64,000 nt of DNA from Saussurea involucrata (taxonomy: Eukaryota; Streptophyta; Magnoliopsida; Asterales; Asteraceae), in the NCBI GenBank assembly GCA_033807775.1, contig CM066326.1, forward strand, positions 95,024,873 to 95,088,872. The letters are read 5' to 3'. Positions 53,531-64,000 of the stretch are shown here, piece by piece. Both the position numbers and the translations under genes were made by a program. Within the stretch, counting starts at the first letter, position 1; the number at the start of each line of letters is the position of its first letter. Under the pieces are notes generated by a model that saw only the letters and a list, made by a program, of their open reading frames with translations, did not search any database and was not told the DNA's origin.

Positions 53531-53575
<45 letters not shown>

Positions 53576-53578
<3 letters not shown>

Positions 53579-53817
53579 TTGAGTTCATGTGAGACCAATG
53601 GTTTTTCGTGAGACCCGTAAGACCCATTATTGACCGTTGGATTAGATCATCAAAGTGATCAATAGTGGCATGAATTGCAAGGTGGCATTTTTGTAATAAT
53701 TTCAAACTCTAGTGGCATTGATGATTAGCCATCAGATTTTCATCTTATAAATGTGATCAACGGACATAAAATGGTCTTACGGGTCTCACGAAAAACCATT
53801 GGTCTCACGTGAACCCA

Positions 53818-53821
<4 letters not shown>
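53576..53821. mobile_element. Foldback element flanked by AT microsatellites
   Basis: Inverted repeats of about 45 bp (GTGAGACCAATGGTTTTTCG ... and its reverse complement) enclose about 150 bp. (AT)n tracts flank both sides (53533-53575 and 53822-53859). This resembles Micron-type elements described in rice, which sit in TA microsatellites. Confidence 0.65.
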
Positions 53822-53864
<43 letters not shown>

Positions 53865-53992
53865 ATGATTCAAATATTAACAAAAACCAAAAAAAAATAA
53901 GATGTATGTAAACCCACCCTCTCATCAGTCATCACTCTCACTCTCTGTATAGAAAAAGAAAAAAAAGAGAAGAATTGGAAGCAAATCTGACT

Positions 53993-56900
53993 TTACTTCC
54001 TATTCCCAGTTTTCCTTTTAACTTCAACCTGCCTCCCACCTCTCTGTGTTGTCATTTTCCGTGAAGGCGACGACCCAACATTTGAAATCATTGTCCTACT
54101 GCTGCTGCTGCTACTGCAATCAGTCAAACCAACTGTCAGGTTGATAAAATATATAATATACAAAGTTACTAGCTAGCAATATATTATGTATATATACCTT
54201 AGTTGTGGGATCCTTGTTGGCTTTGCATTCAAGTTATTGAGTTTAGACATACTGGAATGACTGAATTGCCACAGTAGATCTGCCTCAGATGAGTCACTGG
54301 TGGCAGCATCAACATCATCACTAGTAGCAACATCAAACCCATTTCCAGCTGGGGCTACTATGTGATGATATAAAGATTGTTCAGGAAGATACTTCTGATA
54401 ACTTTCTGCTTCCCAACGTCCTCCATCTTGTTTGTTTACCATCACCTTATCAACCCAGTCACCGCACCCAATTTCTCTATCATCATCATCATCATCATCA
54501 CCAGGGCTGCTTACTGGAGGCCAAGGGGGTGAATTTCCTAACAACTCATCTAAATCAAAGCTTTGTGTCCTCTGCCTCGATCCATACTTTTTGCTCACCT
54601 ATAAACATCCACAAACTGCCACTTTCAGATTAACAATGATACATGAAACATATTCAACTCCTTTTATGCTAGGAATTACATAATCGATAATCGGTTGTAT
54701 TATTGGACACCACTATGCTATGGGGAATATATTGGATTGCATCACAAATATAGTTGAAAAGTTACCTCAATGCTGCCTACATCTCCTCCTGTTGGTTTCC
54801 TTCGACCCTTTTGCTCACCTCCACCCTGCAAGTTAGGAGGGATAGGAGATGATGGCATGCTGCCTTCATGTTCTCCTTCTTTACGTGCTAAAGCTGCCTT
54901 TAGATTGGCAATCTGAGAGAGCATATGACTTATATTTATTAGTTTTCCTGAATATGTACGTACAAAAGAAAGACGTACAATTTTCTTTCAAGGCAGATAC
55001 CTGTTCTTTTAGGTCTTTCACATCTGAACTGTCTTTAGTTACTCGTGCGGCACCAAGTTCAACAGTGGCTACCCGCTCAGCAAACTTGAGCGTACTAAGT
55101 GTTTCTCCAACAGCATCTAGCTCTGGGCTTATGTGAACAAACATAAGTGTCTTTGCCTGTCCACCTAAAATAGTATAACATCCACAAAACCTTAATTATA
55201 ATGTTATTTTTTAAATTTAAAATTAGAATAAAAAGAAAAGGAAGGAATACCAAGTGAATCTTGAAGTAATTGTGTGAGTTTGCTGTTTCTGTAAGGGACA
55301 TGTGCATTCTTTTGGGCAAGGGAAGAAATGACATCTCCTAAAGCTGATAGAGATTTATTGATATGTTGTGCCTCTTTTAATCTATCTCCAGTCACTTCAG
55401 ATTTATCCACCCTTTCACTCCCTGCAAGATCAACTAAATGCATACAACCACGAATAACAGCTCCCGATGTCAGGTCCCTCCCTTGGATATGTACAGTCAA
55501 GCAACTGCATTTATTTATTTATTTATTTAGGGATGTTTAAAAGCAAAACATATCTATCTATCTATCTATCTATATATCTATTAACAAGTTTCTATCAAAC
55601 CTGTGAGAGCGACTACTGCGGTCGTTGAGAGCAGTTGCACCCACAACACGATTTCTTTGTCCTAGGTTCATCAGATCAATAACATCATATGTTGATGAAA
55701 CATGGACTAGGTTAGCGTCCGGCACGTTGAATCCATTTTGTGAATTGTTGCGAATCTCTAATGTAATAAGAGATTAAAGAAAATTTCAAGTAATATAAAG
55801 CTTTTGTGACTGTAGGAAAAAGTATAATGTTTTTATTTGTAATAAGAGAAAGGATATCTTCTGGTTAAACCCTCGGTGGTGAGGAGATCTCGCACTTGCT
55901 CATTATATATCTCAATCATCTGAACAGAGACATCATATTGAAGAGATCCCTTTCTCTGCTCTGCCAGCAGAAACAAGTCATTTAGCGCCCTGTAATTAAC
56001 TCCTTGATTATTCTCGGTAAGATCTTTTGGTCCACTCTGGATGAAAAAAAGCAAACAACTTGTTTGTTAATAATACATTCTATTCTACTTACTATATATG
56101 TATTTTATCTAGAAAGAAATATGTTTAGCTAAGCTAGCTTATTACCATTGTATGTGTTTTTCCAGAACCAGTTTGACCATACGCAAAGATACAAACATTG
56201 TAACCATCAAGAACAGAGCGAATGAGGGGTCGAGTGTCTTCAAAGACTTCCCCTGTATGTATATGCATACCACATAATCAAAAGCAATCAATCAATCAAT
56301 CAAGCAATCATGTAAAATTATAGCACAAGCACCAACCCTGGGTTGCTGATGGCCCAAAAACTTTGTTGAAGTTGAATGATCGACGTCCTTTTCCATATTT
56401 TGGCGGGGTATTAATGGCAATTGTTCCCTCCTCAATGTAATCCACGGTATTTGTAAAGTTCGATTGTCTTCCCAAGAAGGGTCTCACTCGACAATAAACT
56501 CTAATATTTCCTATTATATATAATTTTGTTGTGAGAAAGTTTCTTTACAAAGACTAGAATTTGAAAACACTTTGTGAGGAAACTGCTAGACACCTTTAAG
56601 ATCTTGTACTTGATTATATAGCTTTCGGTTTTCCTCAAGAACTCTATGATATCCTGAAGCAGCATGAGCTAGACCAAGAGCATGCTGACCTACACACACA
56701 CACGCAACAAATTAAGGAAAATATATAATATAATTGGTTTTAGTAATGAGAGAAAGATGCACTTATAGTAAGGAATTTGAAAATAAAAAACACAAGATTA
56801 TCTTAAAGAAAGACTACCTAGATTCTGAATTTCTTCATGGAATTTCATTTGCATAAACTGCATCCCAGCTTTGGTGGTTGACAGAGTTTGCTTCAATTCC

Positions 56901-59017
56901 TGAAAAGCCAAATGGATCAACTTAAGGAGCACAATTTTAAAATGATGGACTTCAAAATGGAGCATACCTTGATATTTTCTTGCTGTTCATCAAATGCCAT
57001 TTGATGATGTTTTAGGTGTTTTCTTCTTGTTTCTTCATCAATGATGGAGTTTTTATGAGAGCTTTTGTCTTCCATTACCATTGCAGAATGTTTGTCTTCC
57101 ACCTTTAATTATGTAGAAAAAATATACATATCAATCTTTGCAAATGGAGCTGTGTTAACTTGGCCAACGATGTCTTAGGGGAAAGAAACAAAAAACAATT
57201 AAGAATTAACAAGTTACCTTGATGTTGAAACAAGTAGGTTTCAGAAGGGTTTCGGTTTTTAGTACAGGAGAATCCTTGGGAGCAGGTTTTTGCTGTTGAA
57301 AGTTACAGAGCAATCGATCAAAAATATAACAACATTTGAAAGTTTATGCTTTACTTGTAAGACTGAATTTGGGCAGATGATATAATAATTAACAAGATTA
57401 CCGGTTCAACTTGATTAGCAATACGATTTTCAAACTCTTCCATGACCTTACTTAGCAAGGATTCTAGAAGCTGCACAAGGAGAAAGGCCTCGATTAGTGT
57501 ATGTAATAGAGAAGAAAGATGATGATGATGATAGTTAGGTATGACATTTGCAAAATGAAGAACAAGAATCCATTTGACCAATTTCATATATAGAAAAACA
57601 CTGCATCATATAAGAAATTAAATCATGTTTGCATCCTAGCTAGGGCAGAAGAAGAAATGATAAGAAAAATCCAAATCTGAAATTGGTTACACTTACAATG
57701 GGAACCTCATCAGGTTTTTTATCCAGCAAAACTGCACGAACAAGCATACTTAAGGATGAATTATGCTGCTGCATACAAGAATATGGCAAGTATCAAGATA
57801 TATAGATATAGTTAAAGTTGATCAGAGGAAGAGGTCCTACTCCTAGCAGTTAGTTAATAGTTATGGGGATGGATATATAGAAAACAAACCATTTTGCTAT
57901 TATCAGTTTCTGGAGATTGAACATTCATGGACATACTCCTTGATAATGAGTTTGTGAAAGGGTCTGAGTTTTTGCGAACAATGTGCTTGCTGTTGCTAGG
58001 TGTCGTGGGTTTTAAAGTTCCTCCAAATTTCCAAGTCCCATTGCCACCTGTTTCTTTCCACTCACTGTAGGATTTAAGTGCTAGAATACAATTCACAATT
58101 CTTGAAGATTTGCCTCCCTGAAAATTTCAACATCAACCACATCTTATTTCACAACAATTCCAGGATTCACATCGATCATGTTATATGAAAACACGCACTT
58201 GTTCCAAGTCAGATGCCTCAAAGGTAGGGAGGCCCATTTGTTCCACAGCTACAAGAAAGTTCCTCACATTCTCGAAATACTGATATGCAGATAAAGCAGC
58301 CCCATCAGGTACAGCAGCAGAATCACATGAACTTTCAACCACCTGCATGCAGATTATATATATACAATTTCAATCATAACCATTAACCACAATCAACTTA
58401 ACAATCTTGGGAAGAGATGGATTAAAGATGGAGAATTGACCTTGGGAACAGCTCCAGGATGAACTTTGTTAATGACGTTGCAGAGAATTAGTCCACTCCT
58501 CAAACCAAGCCTAAATTCTTCCTCTGAAGGCTCTGCAGGCAAATCTTTTGCGCCAACAACTCCTACCGTTTTCCTCAGCCAAGCTGCACCTTCATATCTT
58601 CTCATTGCTATATATATATGCACCAAATAATATGTAAATCCATTCGTAGCTTGTATATATTTCCATACAAATATATATAATTACTACTTGACCAAATGAA
58701 ATCAGATCCAACATACATAATTCACTAGTGATGTTGATCTAAATCTGTCATTCTAATTACTACATTACTCTTTCATCCCAACACAAGGCAAGAATATTAA
58801 CAATGCATCAACACATGACAGATTCACAAGTATAGAAAAGTAATTACATAAAAGAAAGTAAGAAACTATGAATGATATATGGGAGCTAGTAAAAGAAAGA
58901 TGAAAGCATACCAGCCTCGTGGGCTCTACGAGAGTCCAAGTCAAGACCTTGAGATCGGTTCAGAACATCCTCCACCACTGAAGCCACTGACAAGGATAAT
59001 GCACTCTCCCCGGCCAT
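53993..59017 (-). CDS. Kinesin-14 with calponin-homology domain (KIN-14, KCH type)
   Basis: Nineteen coding exons join in phase to 960 residues: 58912-59017, 58441-58607, 58199-58342, 57890-58117, 57697-57768, 57402-57470, 57218-57292, 56968-57102, 56818-56899, 56594-56689, 56337-56510, 56146-56252, 55858-56036, 55601-55762, 55251-55504, 55001-55164, 54766-54912, 54198-54598 and 53993-54113. A CH domain (about 36-160) precedes a coiled-coil region and an internal motor (about 391-738) starting GNIRVYCRVRPF, with P-loop GQTGSGKT, switch I NDRSSRSHS and switch II LVDLAGSER. The neck-before-motor arrangement is typical of minus-end-directed kinesin-14. CH-domain members link microtubules and actin or act in organelle and nuclear positioning. 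The C-terminus is Ser/Asp-rich and basic at the end. Confidence 0.95.
55763..55857 (-). other. U12-type AT-AC intron in the kinesin gene
   Basis: No GT donor fits here. The minus-strand intron begins ATATCCTTTC, the U12 5' splice consensus, and ends TTAC. A branch-site-like TTCTTTAAT lies 11 nt before the end. Joining at these points restores the conserved motor sequence RRLEIRNN. Confidence 0.85.
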
Positions 59018-59104
59018 GACCGACCAAGCATAAATGTTTAATTATGTATGTGCAAAATTCAGATTGAAACAGCCACAGATGATTCTTCAAGTTTAGTAGC
59101 TAGT

Positions 59105-59119
59105 GAAGATAACGGAAAT

Positions 59120-59158
<39 letters not shown>

Positions 59159-59212
59159 AGAAGAAGAAGAAGAAGAAGAAGAAGAAGAAGAAGAAGAAGA
59201 AGAAGAAGAGAA
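59105..59212. repeat. (GA)n-(GAA)n microsatellite upstream of the kinesin start
   Basis: On the gene strand this is a CTT/CT-rich tract 90-195 bp before the ATG, probably in the 5'UTR or core promoter. Confidence 0.9.
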
Positions 59213-61577
59213 GAGTTTGGTTGCTCCCTAATACAGAGCTACAACATTTGCCATCTTTGCTTTATTTTATTTCTGGTTTTATAGCTAGTACTGTACTAGT
59301 AACATATTTATTGACTTTGTATACTCAAGCAAATTAAATTAACCCATCGCTCTTTTATTAATTTCATAGCTGTTAAAACTAGTCATCTCTTTGGCTTTAA
59401 TTTTGATGTAGTCCCCCACTGTCCTCCCTTTCAGGAATCCATGTAAGCATATATTTATATTGTTTATTTCTTCATTGGCTTTTATCTCCATATATTCTAT
59501 AATCAACTTTCTCTTTTTAGATATTCTTTCTTGGCATAGATTTTCCAAGAAATGTACCACTGCATGATTTCTAAAATAGCAGGGTAATGATACAGGACGA
59601 ATTCTAGAAAACAAAAACAATTAAGATGATGCCTCTTTTCAAATATTTCTAACCAAATAATTGTTTACATGTATATGTATATGCATTTTCATTGAAATAG
59701 ACATTTATTTTGACATGGATATTTATTTTGTATAGAAATAAAGAGTATTGGATTTTGTAGAAAGTGGAAGTGGAAGAATCAAGTAAGAATTAATTGGTAT
59801 AATATGTGGTGTTTCCCTTTATTTGTCCAGGTTGGGTTGGGATCCTATGACCACTTCCATCCATCCATCCATCCATCCATCCATCCATCTCCTACTACTT
59901 TAGTTAAAGATTTTGATTCTGCAAATTGTTTTAGATATGTATATGTGGTGCTTAATGGTTGTTGATTGATATGATGTGAAATGGCAAAAAGTAAACCTCA
60001 TGTTGGTGCCTAATTTCATTGCTTCTCATTTACTCCATCTCTTCCCCTGCTTTTTAATCAAATATATTTCAACCTTTTTTTTCCTCAACATTCAGTGGTA
60101 TAGCTAATGCCTTGTCATTTTTTGTTTTACCAAAATTGAAACACTTTTTGTAATGAAGATAGTCATATTTGTATGTTAGCTAAAAATATTGATCTTTTTG
60201 CAAGTGAATTGTTGTATTTGATTCAGGCATAAACTCTTGTGATTTGTTTGGATTCATTTCTTAAAAGCAATGTGATAATTAATCATATTATTTGTAAAAT
60301 ATTATTGGCTTTAAATTAGTTAGAGTTTTGAGTGGCAAAATATAATGTGGTTTTGAAGCAAGTAATTTTAAATATAGGAATGGTTGTTGATGATATGAAG
60401 CAATTAACAGCAGCACTTAGAGTTGGTGTTTTCAAAAGGATATGTTTGTCCCATATGTATGTCTTGTTGTTTTGCATTGCTGACTGATGGCACCATAACA
60501 TTAACCACTATGCACCCTTACCCTTGTTTAATTTATGAATATATATATATGCACATTCTAGCTAATAAATGATGACATCATCTCAATCTCAATTAATATT
60601 TGGTCAACATGTTTATTATTTATAGCATGGTCAGGTCAAACAATAAGATTTAATTTAAGATTAATATTATCTATCTAATATGCTTCAAATTCATATAAAA
60701 AATATTGGAAATTATTTGACAGGGTTGGATTCCGGCGAGAAGTGCCAAATTTGGTGAGAAGTGGTTATCAACTGTTGGATGAGAAATGGACGAACATTAA
60801 GATGAGATGCACCGAGATACACCGGATCAATTCTCTTTTAAGCCGCAATTCATGGGAGGGTATTTTGATTAAAAGTGACCAACGGTTTAAACGTACTTCT
60901 CACCAAAAATAACACTTGTCACATGATCTCATGCCTTGTTTGACAAAATGAATGATTGATGGGGTTTCTAATTAATTAAGCATGATTTAGAAACACCAAA
61001 TGGACTCCTCCTATTCTTTTGTATGGAAATAAAATGAATGATTGATGATGAAACCATGCATCCTTGTTACCATAATCATACCAATCCTTTATTTCTGAGT
61101 TGGCCACCCCCTTTTACTCAGCTAAGCTAACACCAATTAATTATCAATAATCAACTTAATTAAAACCCTCATCATATATATATATATATAAACCCTTTAG
61201 TTTACTCTCTCAAATATCATAGCTACCCAAGAAAACAAAGTGTTGGTGAAGTTTTTGCTTTCTTGCATTTTTAATTTCTTCTTCAGTTATGTATGTATAT
61301 ATCCACTTGATTAAATTTTGGAGTAGTATTTTTTTTCCTAAAAGAAGTTGAAGAATAAATGAAACATTAACCTAACCCTTTTTGGTCTGATTAAATATAA
61401 ATAAATGTAAAACTTCCATATCGACGAATAAATAAATAACCTGCTTTTAATTTTATTGTTAACTTTATAGGCCAAAACCAAAAAGTTAAGTTGTGTAATT
61501 AATTATTTAGGAATTAACAGTATAATTAAACTAATTATATTATATGATATGATATGATATGATGATGTTTCTCTTTC

Positions 61578-61614
<37 letters not shown>

Positions 61615-62086
61615 GAATCACTCACGCCGGCCTCATATTCATAATAATATCCAATCATTCTTCTTAATTTCTATTTTCTTTCTCCTTCTTCATCATCAAC
61701 TTTCATGTGCAAATTAAGGAATTAAAGCTGGCTGTTACCATTTTGTTTTCTTTTTCACAGTTTTCTTTTCTTTAACTATAATATAACCACTTGTTTTAAT
61801 CTGGCTATCTAAAAGAAAAGTGAAGATAGATATATCATATCATATATGATATGGTCCAGCCCAGTACCTAAACCTTGTGCACTCCAGTCCATGATCAATG
61901 CAGTCCATATTTACAACTATTCCCCAATTTTCTACTTTCATTCAATAGTGCTCCTGCTGGGCTAACAATATTATTATAGTTTACCTAATTAATTCAGAAA
62001 TACAAAAACTATTATATAATATTAATTACCCACTCTCTTGATTGCCAACATATATATATACATACATATATATATATATATATATA
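59213..62086. other. Intergenic region upstream of the kinesin gene
   Basis: No gene is supported. It is AT-rich, with (CCAT)n at 59858-59889, AT microsatellites (about 61160-61190, 61578-61610, 62050-62086) and a foldback element at 60720-60925. Confidence 0.6.
60720..60925. mobile_element. Possible MITE with imperfect terminal inverted repeats
   Basis: The left end (AAGTGCCAAATTTGGTGAGA...) pairs with the right end read in reverse (AAGTGTTATTTTTGGTGAGA...) over about 40 bp with mismatches. The interior is non-coding. Confidence 0.5.
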
Positions 62087-62284
62087 TGTTAGAATTGGAG
62101 AATCGATAGATTGATAGTGAGTCTCGAGATGGCTGAAGACGGCCGACTTTCATATATTGAGAGAGAGTTTACAATGGAGAGTCTAACCTATAATGAAACC
62201 CTAAGAGACTATTTATACAAGGTAAGATACACATAATTACAGAAAAGACCTTGAACTATACATATTGACATTAATACTCTAACA
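62087..62284 (-). repeat. 3' LTR of the right-hand copia element (198 bp)
   Basis: It is bounded by TGTTAG and CTAACA, next to the polypurine run. On the other side it abuts an AT microsatellite. The second LTR lies outside the window. Confidence 0.85.
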
Positions 62285-62297
62285 CCCCCCCTCAAAC
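62285..62297 (-). other. Polypurine tract of the right-hand copia element
   Basis: The minus strand reads TTTGAGGGGGG directly before the LTR. Confidence 0.8.
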
Positions 62298-64000
62298 TCA
62301 AGTAGGGGAAGAATGAGCCAAATTGAGTTTGGAAACAAGGGCCCGAAAACGCCCTGGAAGATGAGCTTTGGTGAAGATATTTGCAGTCTGATCAATGGTT
62401 GATATTGAGAAAAGTTTAACCGTCTTGCGAAGAACATGTTGTCGAGTGAAGTGACAGTCAATCTCAATGTGATTTGTACGCTCATGAAAGACATCATTGT
62501 GAGCAATCTGAATAGCACTAGTGTTGTCACACCATAATGGTGTTGGGAAAAATTGGTGAGCACCCATATCAGATAGTAGCCAGCGTAGCCATACAAGTTC
62601 CTGAGTAGTGTCAGCTAAGGCTCTATATTCCGCTTCAGTGCTGAATCGAGCTGTCAGCGATTGTTTCTTGTTGCGCCAGGAGATAAGAGAGTCACCAAGA
62701 AAGAAACAATAGCATGTGGTGGAACGACGGTCGGTTATGTCACCATCCCAGTCAGCATCTGAGAAGGCACGAAGCTGTAAGGATGAAGTGGATGAGAAAT
62801 GGAGCCCATGAAACATTGTTCCTTTGAGGTACCGAAGTATACGAAGAACAACGGCATAGTGGTCTGAGCACGGAGCAGCCATGAATTGGCTAACGATATG
62901 AAATGCATAGGCAAGATCTGGTCTAGTAACAGTCAGGTAGACCAGAGATCCAACTAGTTGACGGTACCGTGTAGGGTCTTTCAGCGGGGTTCCGGCATTT
63001 GGAGCAAGGTGCAAATTTTGCTCAATGGGTGTAGATGCAACTTTGTTGTCCGTGATTCCAGCTTTGGACAACAAATCTGAAATGTACTTGGCTTGACATA
63101 GATAGATGCCGGAAGAGTCGGATAGGACTTCAAGTCCAAGAAAGTAGTGTAGTTTGCCAAGATCTTTCATCTCAAAACATGAGCTGAGAGACTTTTTGAG
63201 GTGGGTTATACCTGTAGAATCACTGCCGGTAATGATCATATCGTCAACATACAATAGAAGTAAGATGGTACCTGCAGCGGTAGTCCGAGTAAACAAGCCA
63301 GAATCATAATTACTCGGAGAGAACCCCAATGAGATGACAGTATTGCTGAATTTTTCAAACCAAACACGAGGAGCTTGTTTGAGGCCATATAGGGCTTTTC
63401 GAAGTCGACAGACATTACCCTGACGGGAGGTCACACCTCGAGGGAGTCTCATGTAGACTTCCTCTTCGAGATCGCCATTTAGAAAGGCATTCTTGACATC
63501 CATCTGATAGAGTGGCCATTTCTTGGTGGCAGCGATGGCAAGAAGACTACGAACCGAGGTGACCCGAGCCACGGGAGCAAACGTTTCCTCGTAGTCAATG
63601 TCGTATTCTTGGTTGAAGCCTTTTGCAACAAGACGTGCTTTGTAACGGTCAATAGATCCATCAGACTTGGTTTTGATTTTGAAGACCCATTTGCAACCAA
63701 TGGGTGACTTGCCCGAAGGGAGAGGAACAAACTCCCATGTATTGGCTTTGTCAAGAGCCTGAAGTTCCTCAGTCATAGCTTGCTGCCAAACAGGGTTAGA
63801 AGCGGCTTCCTTATAGGAAGTGGGTTCATGAGTGGACAGTAAAGTGGCATAACAATGATAATCACGAAGGTGAGTAGGAACTTGTCTTACCCGATCGGAG
63901 CGTCGTACTTCATCTTGTGGTTGAGGGGAGCTAGGATCCATAGACTCAGCAGATGGCTCAGCAGTAGTCCTTGGAGTTGGTACAGATGATTGATCATGAT
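62298..64000 (-). CDS. Copia pol C-terminal part: reverse transcriptase and RNase H, partial
   Basis: The frame is open from the stop at 62298 to the window edge, so the true start is outside. It holds the linker, the RVT_2 reverse transcriptase (WVFKIKTKSDGS, QMDVKNAFLNG, YGLKQAPRVWF, active site YVDDM) and RNase H (SDADWDGD, STEAEYRALA, DNTSAIQIAHN). The catalytic Asp pair is intact, unlike in the left-hand Sirevirus. The short LTR and the motifs suggest a small plant copia lineage such as Ale/Retrofit, but I cannot place it firmly. Confidence 0.93.
   Translation of the reverse strand, partial: HDQSSVPTPRTTAEPSAESMDPSSPQPQDEVRRSDRVRQVPTHLRDYHCYATLLSTHEPTSYKEAASNPVWQQAMTEELQALDKANTWEFVPLPSGKSPIGCKWVFKIKTKSDGSIDRYKARLVAKGFNQEYDIDYEETFAPVARVTSVRSLLAIAATKKWPLYQMDVKNAFLNGDLEEEVYMRLPRGVTSRQGNVCRLRKALYGLKQAPRVWFEKFSNTVISLGFSPSNYDSGLFTRTTAAGTILLLLYVDDMIITGSDSTGITHLKKSLSSCFEMKDLGKLHYFLGLEVLSDSSGIYLCQAKYISDLLSKAGITDNKVASTPIEQNLHLAPNAGTPLKDPTRYRQLVGSLVYLTVTRPDLAYAFHIVSQFMAAPCSDHYAVVLRILRYLKGTMFHGLHFSSTSSLQLRAFSDADWDGDITDRRSTTCYCFFLGDSLISWRNKKQSLTARFSTEAEYRALADTTQELVWLRWLLSDMGAHQFFPTPLWCDNTSAIQIAHNDVFHERTNHIEIDCHFTRQHVLRKTVKLFSISTIDQTANIFTKAHLPGRFRALVSKLNLAHSSPT

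Noticed and set aside
59048..59284. Poly-Arg small ORF
   Set aside because: It is a translation of the (GA)n/(GAA)n repeat upstream of the kinesin gene, with no other coding signal.

Overview
This is a transposon-rich stretch of nuclear DNA from a flowering plant. Spliced genes with GT-AG introns, a plant ethylene receptor, a plant kinesin-14 and tRNA-Met-primed LTR retrotransposons all point to a eudicot. The transposon mix (Sirevirus, chromovirus, Mutator-like elements carrying GRF zinc-finger genes) makes me think of Asteraceae, but that is an inference.

Left part (1-19256): a Sirevirus-type Ty1/copia retrotransposon lies on the minus strand. Its 3' LTR is cut by the window edge and its 5' LTR is at 10487-11462. 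It sits 24 bp upstream of the start codon of a decayed Mutator-like transposase gene (MULE-1). MULE-1 is itself broken at 13980-17793 by a composite of two Ty3/gypsy fragments in opposite orientations, and it carries a convergent GRF zinc-finger gene near its right end.

Middle (19257-35640): host genes. They are a secreted Pollen Ole e 1-family protein (minus), ribosomal protein eL19 (plus, five exons), an ERS1-type ethylene receptor (minus, five coding exons) and a DEAH-box helicase of the DHX37/Dhr1/DEAH13 type (minus, ten coding exons plus a 5'UTR exon). Each gave a continuous reading frame once I placed introns by hand. They are housekeeping or signalling genes with no shared pathway evident.

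MULE-2 (35641-51619): a second Mutator-like element with roughly 160-180 bp terminal inverted repeats and a candidate 9-bp target duplication, lying directly upstream of the helicase promoter. Inside its transposase gene are a complete, very young Ty3/gypsy chromovirus (36712-46660, 5-bp duplication GTTAT, one difference found between its LTRs) and a solo Sirevirus-type LTR (48009-49199, 5-bp duplication ACCCC). It also has a convergent GRF zinc-finger gene.

Right part (51620-64000): small DNA transposons (a 399-bp hAT-like element with an 8-bp duplication, a foldback element flanked by AT microsatellites), a 19-exon calponin-homology kinesin-14 gene (minus) with a likely U12-type AT-AC intron, a simple-repeat-rich intergenic region, and the 3' half of another copia retrotransposon (minus) running off the window.

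The most interesting observations are: a splice-site framework shared by three gypsy LTRs (a 64-67 nt mini-exon followed by a short-repeat array whose sequence differs in each), an acceptor one base before the gypsy gag start, covarying hairpins in the LTR, an in-frame 90-nt intron-like segment encoding a hydrophobic stretch between gag and protease, and the AT-AC intron.
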